Assembly (NCBI GenBank): GCA_016793505.1
Contig: JAEULW010000255.1
Location: 27,886-91,885, forward strand
Source of the DNA: Methylobacteriaceae bacterium
Lineage (GTDB): Bacteria; Pseudomonadota; Alphaproteobacteria; Rhizobiales; Beijerinckiaceae
Direction of reading: 5' to 3'
Length of the DNA: 64,000 bases
Shown: piece after piece, positions 51,342 through 59,044 of the stretch
How the letters are laid out: every line of letters starts with the position of its first letter
Numbering within the stretch: position 1 is the first letter of the stretch
Program-made: the position numbers and the translations under genes
The notes under the pieces: model-generated
Database searches by the model: none
Told to the model about the DNA's origin: nothing
The model's input: only the letters and a program-made list of their open reading frames with translations

Positions 51342-54221
51342 ATGGCGCGCAGCGCTGACATTCAGGCGGGCGAGAGCGTCCGCTTCACCTTCGAGGGCGC
51401 GTCGGTCGTCGCGCGCCAGGGCGAGAGCGTCGGCGCCGCGCTGGCGGCGGCCGGCGTTCTGGCGCTGCGCCACACGCGCACCGGAGCGCCGCGCGGCCTG
51501 CATTGCGGCATGGGCGCCTGTTTCGACTGTCTGGTGACGATCGACGGCCGCGCCGGGCTGCGCGCCTGCATGGAGAAGGCGCGCGAGGGCATGGTGGTGA
51601 CCGGCGCGGCCGACGCGCAGGCCGATCTTGCCGCCGCGCCCGAAGGCGAGATCGCGCACGTCGAAACAGACGTCCTCGTCGTCGGCGCCGGGCCGGCCGG
51701 CGCGACAGCGGCGGCGATGTTGGCCGAGGCCGGCGCGCGCGTCATCGTCTGCGACGAGCGCGCCGCCGTCGGCGGGCAGTATTTCAAGCCGCTCGCGGTG
51801 GACGCCGAGGCCCCGCCCGCCGACCGGCAATTCGCCGAGGGCCGCGCGCTGGCCGATCGGCTCGCGCGATCCGGCGCCGAGGCATGGCCGCAGGCGACGG
51901 TCTGGTTCGCGCGCGACGGCGAGGGCGTCGGCGTGCTGCGCGGCGACCGCGCCGTCGTGGTCAAGCCGCGCCGCATCCTCGTCGCGACCGGGGCGAGCGA
52001 GCGCCCCTGCCCCCTGCCCGGCTGGACCCTGCCCGGCGTCATGACCACCGGCGGCCTGCAGACGCTGGCGCGCGCGCAGCGCGTCGCCCCGCCCGGCCGC
52101 ATCGTCGTCGCCGGCTCGGGCCCGCTCAATCTGCAACTCGCCTGCGAATTGCTGCGCCTCGGCCGCGCCCCGGCCGCGGTGATCGATTGCGGCGCGGGTC
52201 CGTCGCTGGCGACCGCCGGCGCGCTCGCGCTGATGGCGCTCGCCGATCCGGCCGCCGCGGCTGAAGGGCTGCGCTATCTGGCGAGGCTGAAGCGCGCCGG
52301 CGTTCCCGTGCTTTGGCGGACGGATGTCGTTGCGATCGAGGGCGCCGAACGGGTCACGGCGATCCGGGTGCGACGGGACGGCCGCGAACGTGTGATCGAC
52401 TGCGAGGTCGTCGCGCTCAACATGGGCTTCCAGCCGCAGGCGGAACTCGCCCGCCAGCTCGGCTGCGCGCTGCGTTATGCGCCCGCGCATGTCGGGGCTG
52501 TTTCGGTCGCGACCGATCGCGCGGGACGCACCAGCCTCGACTCCGTCTACGCCGTGGGCGACGGCGCGGCGATCGGCGGCGCGAAGGTCGCGATGGCGCG
52601 GGCGCAGCTCGCCGCCGCCGCGATCGGCCGCGATCTCGGGCTCGCAGTCGTCGCGCCCGGCGCCGACGCCGCGCTCACCCTCGCCGAACGTTTCCAGCGC
52701 GCGCTCTGGCGCGTCTTTACGCAACCGCCTTTCGACGCGGCGGCTCTCGCCGACGGGACGATCGTCTGCCGCTGCGAGGAGGCGACCGCGGGCGACGTGC
52801 GCCGCGCCTGCCGTTCCGCGACGCCGACGCTCGCCACGGTCAAGCGGCTGACGCGCGCCGGCATGGGCCGCTGTCAGGGCCGGTTCTGCGTCGGGACGCT
52901 GACGCGCCTCGTCCATGCCGAGGGCGGGCCGGCGCCCGATGTCGACGCCTTCTTCGCGCCGCGCCCGCCGGCGCGGCCCGTGCCGCTCGCCGCGCTGGCG
53001 GTGGAAAAGCCGGAATGGGGCGGCCATCGCCAGTATCCGCCGCCGCCCGTCTCGCCGCGCGTCGCGCTGCCGCGCGCGCCGTTCGGGCGGATCGAGGCGG
53101 ACGTCGCGGTGATCGGCGCGGGCGTCGTCGGCTGTTGTGTGGCGCGCGAGCTGGCGCGCCGCGGCGTCTCGGTGATCGTTCTGGATCGCCATGAGCCCAA
53201 CGTGCAGGCCTCCGGCGCCAACGCCGGCAGTCTGCACATCCAGCTGCTCTCGTTCGACTTCGGCGCCAAGGCGCAGGCGGGCGGCCGGCCCGCGGCGGAA
53301 GTGCTGCGCATCGCGCCGGCCTCCATCGAGCTGTGGAAGGAACTGGAGCAGGCGAGCGGCGAATCCTTCGAGATCACGACGCCCGGCGGCGTCATGGTCG
53401 GCGAGAGCCCGGCCGAGATGGAGTTTCTCGCCCGCAAGGTGGCGCTCGAGCAGAGCTACGGCGTCGACTCGCAGCTGATCGTCGCGGACGAGCTCGCCGC
53501 GCTCGAACCGCATCTCGCGCGCCGCTTCGCCGGCGCGGCGCTGTGCGCCGGCGAGGGCAAGATCAATCCGCTTCTCGCCACCCTCGCCGTCGCCCGCATG
53601 GCGCGCGCGGCGGGCGCGCGCTTCGAGAGCTTCGCCGGCGTGACGGGGCTCGAACGCCAAGGCGCGCGCTGGCGCGTCGCGACGGAAGCGGGCGAGGTGT
53701 TCGCGAGCCGCGTCGTCAATTGCGCCGGGGGCTGGGCCTCGCGCGTCGCGGCGATGGCGGCGCGCCCCATCCCGGTGCAGGGCGCGCCGTTGCAGATGAT
53801 CGTCACCGAGCCCGCGCCGCCGCTGGTCAAGCGGCTCGTCGCCCATGGCGGGCGCCATCTCAGCCTGAAGCAGGCGGAGTCAGGCGGCCTGATCATCGGC
53901 GGCGCCTGGCCCGCCGCGCTCGATCCGGCGACCGGGGCGAGCCATGTCGAGATGGCGAGCATCGAGGGCAACGCCTGGGTCGCGCGGCACGTTCTGCCCG
54001 CCGCGGCGCGGCTGAGGATCGTGCGCGTCTGGGCGGCGATGAACATCAATATCGACGGCGCGCCGATTCTCGGCGAGATGCCCGGCGCGGCGGGCTTCTG
54101 GAATTGCGTCACCTCGAACGGCTATTCGCTCGCGCCCGTCGTCGCGCGCATCACCGCCGGGCTGATGCTGGACGGCCGCAGCGACCATCCGCACGCGATG
54201 TTCGGGCTGGGCCGGTTCTAG
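51342..54221 (+). CDS. Fused three-subunit FAD/2Fe-2S amino-acid dehydrogenase
   Basis: The 959-residue protein joins three modules that are separate genes at 40082-42905. Residues about 10-90 are a ferredoxin-like domain (LHCGMGACFDCLVTIDG, then LRACMEK). About 105-440 is an FAD/NAD oxidoreductase (VVGAGPAGATAAAMLAEAG, VYAVGDGAAIGG). A BFD-type 2Fe-2S segment (CRCEEATAGD, GMGRCQGRFC) lies at 475-520. About 585-945 is a DAO-fold FAD dehydrogenase (VAVIGAGVVGCCVARELARR, NAGSLHIQL). The order equals gamma-alpha-beta. It is monocistronic as far as seen; ATG 51342 is preceded by AAGG. It overlaps the M20-like stop by four bases. It should oxidise a D-amino, imino or N-alkyl amino acid. Confidence 0.9.
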   Translation: MARSADIQAGESVRFTFEGASVVARQGESVGAALAAAGVLALRHTRTGAPRGLHCGMGACFDCLVTIDGRAGLRACMEKAREGMVVTGAADAQADLAAAPEGEIAHVETDVLVVGAGPAGATAAAMLAEAGARVIVCDERAAVGGQYFKPLAVDAEAPPADRQFAEGRALADRLARSGAEAWPQATVWFARDGEGVGVLRGDRAVVVKPRRILVATGASERPCPLPGWTLPGVMTTGGLQTLARAQRVAPPGRIVVAGSGPLNLQLACELLRLGRAPAAVIDCGAGPSLATAGALALMALADPAAAAEGLRYLARLKRAGVPVLWRTDVVAIEGAERVTAIRVRRDGRERVIDCEVVALNMGFQPQAELARQLGCALRYAPAHVGAVSVATDRAGRTSLDSVYAVGDGAAIGGAKVAMARAQLAAAAIGRDLGLAVVAPGADAALTLAERFQRALWRVFTQPPFDAAALADGTIVCRCEEATAGDVRRACRSATPTLATVKRLTRAGMGRCQGRFCVGTLTRLVHAEGGPAPDVDAFFAPRPPARPVPLAALAVEKPEWGGHRQYPPPPVSPRVALPRAPFGRIEADVAVIGAGVVGCCVARELARRGVSVIVLDRHEPNVQASGANAGSLHIQLLSFDFGAKAQAGGRPAAEVLRIAPASIELWKELEQASGESFEITTPGGVMVGESPAEMEFLARKVALEQSYGVDSQLIVADELAALEPHLARRFAGAALCAGEGKINPLLATLAVARMARAAGARFESFAGVTGLERQGARWRVATEAGEVFASRVVNCAGGWASRVAAMAARPIPVQGAPLQMIVTEPAPPLVKRLVAHGGRHLSLKQAESGGLIIGGAWPAALDPATGASHVEMASIEGNAWVARHVLPAAARLRIVRVWAAMNINIDGAPILGEMPGAAGFWNCVTSNGYSLAPVVARITAGLMLDGRSDHPHAMFGLGRF

Positions 54222-55471
54222 CCGCACCAGGCGCGCAGGGCGCGCGCGACGACGGCGACACAGCGGCGATGATCCTCGACGTCGACCCATTCGTCGACGC
54301 GGCCGTTCTGCGTGAGGTCGCCGCCGAGCGGGCCGAGGCCGAGGGTCGGCACGCCCTGCTGCACGATCGGCACGCGGATGTCGCTCGCCGTATGGACTGG
54401 ATTGACGAAGGCGCCCGCCCCGGTCTCGGCGCGGATCGCCGCCTCGACGCAGACGAACAGCGGATGATCGGCGCCCGTCTCGGCGCCGCTGACGCCGGCG
54501 GGGAAGTCGATCCGCGGGTGCAGCGCCTCCGGCCAGCCCGCCGGCAGGGGCGCCGCGGCGACGGCGGCGCGCAATTCCGCCATCACGGACGCCAGACTCT
54601 CGCCGGGCGGAAACGAGATCGACCCTTCGATGACGCCGTCGACCGGCAGCCGGTTGCGCGCGCCCTCGGCGCCGAAGCGCAGCGAGGAGACCAGCACATT
54701 CGTCGCCCGTCCGGCGAAACCGGCGATGCGCGGATGCGCGACGCGCCCGCCCCGCGCCGCGTCGAGCGCCGACAGCGCCGCCAGCAGCGCCGCCGCTGCG
54801 TCGGCGACGTTCAGGCCGCGATGGGCGAAGGCGGCGTGGCCCGGCTCCTGCGTGTCCGGCGCGCGGCCGGCGAGCGCGATGCGGAATTCGAGCAGCCCCG
54901 GCGTGCAGGCCTTGATCTCGCCCATGCCGGCGCCGGATTCGGCCGGATGCAGATAGAGCGCCGCGTCGGGCCGCGCGATGTGCTGCAGCACCGCCGCCGC
55001 GCCGCGCGCGTGCCGCTTGCTCGGCGTGCTGGCGATGACGATCTCGCCGCGCGGCCGCCAGCCCTCGCCGAGCGCCGCGCCGAGGCCCGAGATCATCGCG
55101 GCGACGCCGGAGAGATCATCAGCGACGCCCCAGCCATGCAACCGGCCATCGGCGATGCGCGCGCGAAAGGGATCGGCGCTCCAGCCGTGGTTGGCCGGAA
55201 CCGGCTCGCTGTCGGGATGGGCGAACAGCACGCAGCTGCGCCCGCCGCCCGTCCCCGTCAGCCGCGCGATGACGGCGCTGCGCGCGCCGGCGACGATGGC
55301 GCGATCGCCGGCGAACTCCTCGCGCAGCGTCACCTCTTCCGGTCGATAGACGAAGCTCTCGACGGCGCAGCCGAGCGCGGTCAGATGCGCGGCGACGACG
55401 CGCTGCACCGCCGCCTCGCCGTCGCGTCCCGCGGCGATCAGTTCGGACAGCAGCGCGATCGGATCGGGCAT
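54218..55471 (-). CDS. M20-like hydrolase lacking the catalytic Glu pair
   Basis: The 417-residue protein aligns with M20/ArgE-DapE enzymes: FAHPDSEPV near 89 (H and D), GWGVADDLSG near 116 (Asp), YLHPAESGAGM near 173 (Glu) and NPVHTASDIR near 370 (His). The canonical adjacent Glu-Glu motif is replaced by STPSKRHARGAA near 148, so the general base is missing. It could be a divergent subfamily or non-hydrolytic. ATG at 55471 follows GAGAGGAACC; a GTG at 55483 overlaps the cyclodeaminase stop. Its stop interleaves with the converging fusion gene stop in a shared CTAG. Confidence 0.82.
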   Translation of the reverse strand: MPDPIALLSELIAAGRDGEAAVQRVVAAHLTALGCAVESFVYRPEEVTLREEFAGDRAIVAGARSAVIARLTGTGGGRSCVLFAHPDSEPVPANHGWSADPFRARIADGRLHGWGVADDLSGVAAMISGLGAALGEGWRPRGEIVIASTPSKRHARGAAAVLQHIARPDAALYLHPAESGAGMGEIKACTPGLLEFRIALAGRAPDTQEPGHAAFAHRGLNVADAAAALLAALSALDAARGGRVAHPRIAGFAGRATNVLVSSLRFGAEGARNRLPVDGVIEGSISFPPGESLASVMAELRAAVAAAPLPAGWPEALHPRIDFPAGVSGAETGADHPLFVCVEAAIRAETGAGAFVNPVHTASDIRVPIVQQGVPTLGLGPLGGDLTQNGRVDEWVDVEDHRRCVAVVARALRAWCG

Positions 55472-55479
55472 GGTTCCTC

Positions 55480-56445
55480 TCACGGCAGCTCGAGCCCACG
55501 CCCGGCGCGGCGTGCGGTGGCGTAGACCAGCGAGGCGGCGACATTATCCTGAAACGCCCGCCCGTCGGACAGGAAGACACGCAATCCGGCGCGCGGGGCG
55601 ACGCGCCCGGCGATGAGATCGGCGAGCGCCGCCGGCGCCAGCGCCGCGACGTCGAGCGTCGTCGATCCCGCCCATTGCCGCGCGAGCCGCGCCGGATCGT
55701 CGGAGACGACGAAGGCGGCGCGCGCGACGACCGCCGGGTCGAGCTCCTGCGCCTGCGGATAGAACGGCCCGATCGAGGCGAGGACCGCGTCCGGCGCCAG
55801 CGCGCCGATGGCGACCGGCGTGCGCGCCAGCGTCATCAGGATGACGATGTCGCTCCCGCCGCCGATCGCGCCTGTCTCGACGGCGCGCGTCGCCACGCCC
55901 GTCGTCGCGGCGATGGCTTCGGCGGCCGTCGCGGCGCGCGCGGCCTCGCCGCGCGGCGAGGCGATGCAGAAAGATTCCGCCAGCCCCGCGGCGGCCAGCA
56001 CCCGCGCATGCGCCCGCGCCTGCCCGCCCGCGCCGACCAGCCCGATGCGACAGGGCCCGCGCGGCGCGAGCCGACGCAGCGCCGCGACAGTGGCCGCGGC
56101 AGTGCGCAAGGCGGTCAGCGCGCGGGCCGAGATCAGCGCCGCGCCGCGGCCCGCGCGCGGCTCGACCAGCGCGACGACGGCGTCGATCTCCGGGCGACCT
56201 TCATCGGCGTTGGCCGGCCGGCCGGCGAGCAGCTTGACGCTGGCGAAGCCGCTGCGGTCATGCGCGGGATAGAGCGTCAGATAGGCGCCGGCGCCGTCGA
56301 GGCCGTCGAGCCGCGTCGATCCGGCCTCGCCGAGGTCGCCGCGCCCGACCGCGGCAAAGCCGGCCTCGACCGCGGCGATCAGGTCGCGCGGATCGAGCAG
56401 CCGCTCGACCTCGGCATCCGATATCCACAGTGGTCCGCCGGTCAT
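55480..56445 (-). CDS. Ornithine cyclodeaminase/mu-crystallin family protein
   Basis: The 321-residue protein starts LWISDAEVERLLDPRDLIAA and has a Rossmann segment GLVGAGGQARAHARVLAAAG near 135 and the SIGPFYPQAQELDP stretch near 225 of the OCD family. Members include ornithine cyclodeaminase and pyrroline-2-carboxylate or N-alkyl-amino-acid reductases. Beside an M20-like protein and an imino-acid dehydrogenase, reduction of a cyclic imine is plausible. The ATG at 56445 is used; the frame is open further upstream without good features. It heads a two-gene operon with the M20-like gene. Confidence 0.87.
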   Translation of the reverse strand: MTGGPLWISDAEVERLLDPRDLIAAVEAGFAAVGRGDLGEAGSTRLDGLDGAGAYLTLYPAHDRSGFASVKLLAGRPANADEGRPEIDAVVALVEPRAGRGAALISARALTALRTAAATVAALRRLAPRGPCRIGLVGAGGQARAHARVLAAAGLAESFCIASPRGEAARAATAAEAIAATTGVATRAVETGAIGGGSDIVILMTLARTPVAIGALAPDAVLASIGPFYPQAQELDPAVVARAAFVVSDDPARLARQWAGSTTLDVAALAPAALADLIAGRVAPRAGLRVFLSDGRAFQDNVAASLVYATARRAGRGLELP

Positions 56446-56568
56446 GCCGCTCCGCCCGTGCGCCGCGTCCGGGGCGGAGCATACAGCAGCGCCGTTCGCC
56501 GGCGACGCGGCGGCAGGGCGAGGCGGGTCGCGCCCGGCGCTGACATTCATCCTGCTGTCATCATTATG

Positions 56569-56595
56569 TTGTCACCACTATAGCGATTGTAAAAT
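56569..56595 (+). promoter_or_regulatory. Candidate sigma70-like promoter for the recombinase gene
   Basis: TTGTCA (56569-56574) and TAAAAT (56590-56595) are separated by 15 bp, slightly short but usable. The segment is strikingly AT-rich for this window. It lies 110 bp before the recombinase ATG at 56706, in the 260-bp gap from the cyclodeaminase gene, and the CGATAAG palindrome (56645-56663) falls between it and the gene. Confidence 0.45.
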
Positions 56596-56644
56596 GCAGC
56601 TACCTTCCGCCATCGGGCGTCTGCGTGCGCGGCAACCTCGCCGC

Positions 56645-56663
56645 CGATAAGCGCCCCTTATCG
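56645..56663. repeat. CGATAAG-N5-CTTATCG inverted repeat upstream of recombinase
   Basis: Perfect 7-bp arms CGATAAG and CTTATCG flank the 5-bp spacer CGCCC. It ends 42 bp before the preferred ATG of the tyrosine recombinase and abuts an alternative ATG at 56664. Position and symmetry suit a recombinase operator or a crossover core site for plasmid multimer resolution. Confidence 0.6.
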
Positions 56664-56705
56664 ATGGCGATGGACAGGCGTTGCGGGACGCGCCAGTCTG
56701 TCGCA

Positions 56706-57881
56706 ATGACCGATTCGCCGCCGCCCGCCGCCGCGCCCGACGATCCGGAATTCGCCCGCTTCGCCGCGCTGGCGGACCTTGCCGGCGTGCTGCCCTACGC
56801 CCGCCGCGACGCCCTGTCGGCGCTCTTGTCCGACGCCGACATCGCCACGCTGCGGCATCTGGCGGCGCGCGGCATGGGCGCCAACACGCTGCGGGCGTTG
56901 GCCGGCGACCTCGCCTATCTCGAGCGCTGGGCGGCGGCGGCGACGGGGGCGCCCCTGCCCTGGCCCGCCCCGGCGGCGCTGGTCGCCAAATTCGTCGCCC
57001 ATCATCTCTGGGACCCGGCGCGGCGCGCCGCCGACCCGGGCCACGGCATGCCGGACGGGATCGCCGCCGACCTGAAGGCGGCGGGCGCGTTGCGCGTCGC
57101 CGGCCCGCATGCGCCGGCCACCGTCGCCCGCCGCCTCGCCCATTGGGCGAGCCTGCATCGCGGCCGCGGCCTCGCCGGCCCCTTCGAGGAGCCGAAGCTG
57201 AAGACGGCGATCCGCCTCGCCATGCGCGCCGCCGACCGGCCGCGCGGCCGCAAGAGCGAACGCGCCGTGGTCGGCGAAACGGTCGAGCAGCTGATCGCCA
57301 CCGGCCCGCTCGACCGGCTGATCGACCGGCGCGACCGGGCGCTGATCCTGCTCGCCTTTTCCGCCGGCGGGCGGCGGCGCTCGGAGATCGCCGCGCTGAC
57401 GGTCGAGGATGTCGAAACGCTCGATCCGGTCGCCGCCGATCCGGCCGACCCGCAGGCGCCCCCCCTGCCCTGCCGGCGCATCCGCCTCGGCCGCACCAAG
57501 ACCACCGACGCCTCGGACGACGCCTGCGCCTTTCTCGTCGGCCGGCCGGTGCTGGCGCTCGAAGCCTGGCTGAAGGCGGCGCGGATCGCCTCCGGCCCGC
57601 TGTTCCGGGCGATCGACCAGTGGGGCAACGTCGCCGACCGGCCGCTGTCGCCGCAGGCGGTCAACCAGATCGTCAAGAAGCGCGCCGCGCTCGCCGGGCT
57701 CGATCCGGCGCTCTATTCGGCGCATGGATTGCGGGCGGGATTTCTCACCGAGGCGGCGGCGCAGGGCGTGCCCCTGCCGGAAGCCATGGCCCAGTCGCTG
57801 CACAAATCCGTGCAGCAGGCGGCGCGCTACTACAACGACGCCGAGCGCCGCCGCGGCAAGGCGGCCCGGCTGCTCGGTTGA
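56706..57881 (+). CDS. Tyrosine recombinase/site-specific integrase
   Basis: The 391-residue protein has a SAM-like N-terminal core-binding domain (about 20-190) and a catalytic domain with the expected R-K-H-R-Y set: FSAGGRRRSEIAAL near 218 (Arg), LGRTKTTD near 264 (Lys), YSAHGLRAGFLTEAA near 338 (H-x-x-R) and ARYYNDAE near 375 (Tyr nucleophile). It is a plausible plasmid resolvase acting on dimers, since it lies between the catabolic island and repABC. The ATG at 56706 is one of three in-frame candidates (56625, 56664); none has a clear ribosome site. Confidence 0.9.
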   Translation: MTDSPPPAAAPDDPEFARFAALADLAGVLPYARRDALSALLSDADIATLRHLAARGMGANTLRALAGDLAYLERWAAAATGAPLPWPAPAALVAKFVAHHLWDPARRAADPGHGMPDGIAADLKAAGALRVAGPHAPATVARRLAHWASLHRGRGLAGPFEEPKLKTAIRLAMRAADRPRGRKSERAVVGETVEQLIATGPLDRLIDRRDRALILLAFSAGGRRRSEIAALTVEDVETLDPVAADPADPQAPPLPCRRIRLGRTKTTDASDDACAFLVGRPVLALEAWLKAARIASGPLFRAIDQWGNVADRPLSPQAVNQIVKKRAALAGLDPALYSAHGLRAGFLTEAAAQGVPLPEAMAQSLHKSVQQAARYYNDAERRRGKAARLLG

Positions 57882-57888
57882 GCCGCGG

Positions 57889-58380
57889 TCACAGCGCCGC
57901 CTGCAACTCGGCCAGCGTCGCCATCAGCAGGCGCGGATCGGACGGCGCCGGGGCGAGGCCGAGCGCCCGGTAGAAGGCCGCCGCCTCGTCCGAAATTGCA
58001 TGCACGACAAGTCCGCGGACGCCGATCGCCTCGGCCGCCGCCAGCACGCGCAGCGCCGCATCGCGGACCAGGGCCCGGCCGAGACCGCGGCCCTGCCAGC
58101 TCCGGTCGATCGCCAGCCGCGCCAGGATCGCGACCGGGATCGGATCGGGCATATTGCGCCGCACCCGGCCCGTCGCGACGGCGCAGGCCAACGCGCCGGA
58201 GGCGAGGGCGTAGTAGGCGACGACGCGCCCGTCCTCAGCGACTACATAGGTCCGCGTCGCGCCCGAGGCCTGGTTGGCGAGGGCGCGGCGCGCCAGCCAG
58301 TCGTTCAGTGAGACGTCGCCGCAGTCGAAGCCGGCGAGATCATGCGCCGGACCGATCGGCGCCGGCGCCGCGAGCGTCAT
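57889..58380 (-). CDS. GNAT-family acetyltransferase toxin (TacT/AtaT-like)
   Basis: The 163-residue protein is a GNAT acetyltransferase. It has a FDCGDVSLNDWLARRA start, the acetyl-CoA pyrophosphate loop RSWQGRGLGRALVRDA near 92-107 and a C-terminal AAAFYRALGLAP segment with the catalytic Tyr. Toxins of this kind acetylate charged tRNA and block translation. Its ATG overlaps the DUF1778 gene stop (ATGA), the typical antitoxin-toxin coupling. It probably helps hold the plasmid in the population. It converges with the recombinase gene, 7 bp apart. Confidence 0.92.
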   Translation of the reverse strand: MTLAAPAPIGPAHDLAGFDCGDVSLNDWLARRALANQASGATRTYVVAEDGRVVAYYALASGALACAVATGRVRRNMPDPIPVAILARLAIDRSWQGRGLGRALVRDAALRVLAAAEAIGVRGLVVHAISDEAAAFYRALGLAPAPSDPRLLMATLAELQAAL

Positions 58381-58652
58381 TCCCAGGGTGCCCTGCCGCG
58401 CATCGTCCGGCCGAGCCGCGCGTCCGGCGTGGGCGGCGCGTCGAGACGGGCGAGGAAGTCGGCATAGGCGGCGGCGTCGACCCGGATCACCGTCCGGTCG
58501 AGCAGCGCCTCTTCGGCGGCCCGCCGCGCCGCCTCGAGGATGAAGTCCGTGCGCGTCTTGCCCTGCGCCTTCGCCGCCCAGTCGAACAGGCTGCGATCTT
58601 CGGGGCGGATGCGCATGTTGAGCGTGTCGCGGGCCGGCCTCGGCATAGCCAT
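58377..58652 (-). CDS. DUF1778-family antitoxin (TacA-like, ribbon-helix-helix)
   Basis: The 91-residue protein has the RHH-type N-terminus RDTLNMRIRPEDRSLFDWAA, followed by GKTRTDFILEAARRAAEEAL, characteristic of DUF1778 antitoxins. The C-terminal tail is expected to wrap the toxin. ATG 58652 (MAMPRP) has AGGGAG upstream; the open frame extends to 59006 but overlaps the WGR gene. The 47 bp before the gene hold tandem AATGAC units that could serve as its autoregulatory operator. Confidence 0.9.
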   Translation of the reverse strand: MAMPRPARDTLNMRIRPEDRSLFDWAAKAQGKTRTDFILEAARRAAEEALLDRTVIRVDAAAYADFLARLDAPPTPDARLGRTMRGRAPWE

Positions 58653-58680
58653 GTCTCCCTGTCCGGGCGTCAGCCTAGCA

Positions 58681-58699
58681 AAATGCAACGTCATTGTCA
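58681..58699 (-). promoter_or_regulatory. Candidate autoregulatory region of the toxin-antitoxin operon
   Basis: Read on the minus strand this short AT-rich stretch holds tandem AATGAC units (AATGACAATGACG), followed by TTGCATTTTGCTA. It is the only space (58653-58699) between the WGR gene stop and the antitoxin start, so the RHH operator probably overlaps here. No base-level proof of binding. Confidence 0.4.
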
Positions 58700-59011
58700 T
58701 TACAGGCCGTCCGGCGCCGCCGCGACGATGACATAGCCGCGCCGGCGTTTCGCCGCGACGAGCCGCGCGAGTTCGGCCAGCGCCGCCTCGCGACTGGCGT
58801 GCAGGCCGAGCAGAACCCGCCCTTGCCGCGCGCCGATCCGGCCGAAGCGCCGTGCGCAGGCATGGTCGCCGAACAGCGTGAGCTCGATCGACAGGGCGTA
58901 GAAGCGCGCGCGGTTGCGCGTCGCATCGCGGCTTTCCAGACGAAAGTTCGGCGCAAACCCGGGCGGCATGGCCGCAAGAGTCGCCGGCGCGCGAGGACTC
59001 GTCCAACGCAT
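58700..59011 (-). CDS. WGR-domain protein (plasmid-type)
   Basis: The 103-residue protein matches small WGR-domain proteins encoded on alphaproteobacterial plasmids: RDATRNRARFYALSIELTLFG near 30-50, then CARRFGRIGARQGRVLL, and AAKRRRGYVIV at the end. The eponymous Trp-Gly-Arg reads Phe-Gly-Arg here (RRFGRIG). The WGR fold can bind nucleic acids in PARP-type proteins, but the role of the short plasmid form is not established. Start uncertain: ATG 59011 chosen; a GTG at 59032 would add 7 residues. It lies just after repC and before the toxin-antitoxin operon on the same strand. Confidence 0.8.
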   Translation of the reverse strand: MRWTSPRAPATLAAMPPGFAPNFRLESRDATRNRARFYALSIELTLFGDHACARRFGRIGARQGRVLLGLHASREAALAELARLVAAKRRRGYVIVAAAPDGL

Positions 59012-59012
59012 T

Positions 59013-59044
59013 TCATGAATCGATCGCTCCACATCGATTCATGA
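59013..59044. repeat. 12-8-12 inverted repeat at the 3' end of repC
   Basis: Perfect 12-bp arms TCATGAATCGAT (59013-59024) and ATCGATTCATGA (59033-59044) flank an 8-bp spacer CGCTCCAC. The right arm covers the repC stop codon. No T-tract follows on either strand, so a terminator is unlikely. The geometry resembles a tyrosine-recombinase crossover site (arms with a 6-8 bp spacer); a recombinase gene lies 1.1 kb away. Confidence 0.75.

Noticed and set aside
50193..53858. Open frame of 1221 codons on the minus strand
   Set aside because: It lies antisense to the clear fused dehydrogenase and DHDPS homologue, its translation is low-complexity Arg/Ala/Asp rich without motifs. Long antisense frames arise from the very high GC third positions.
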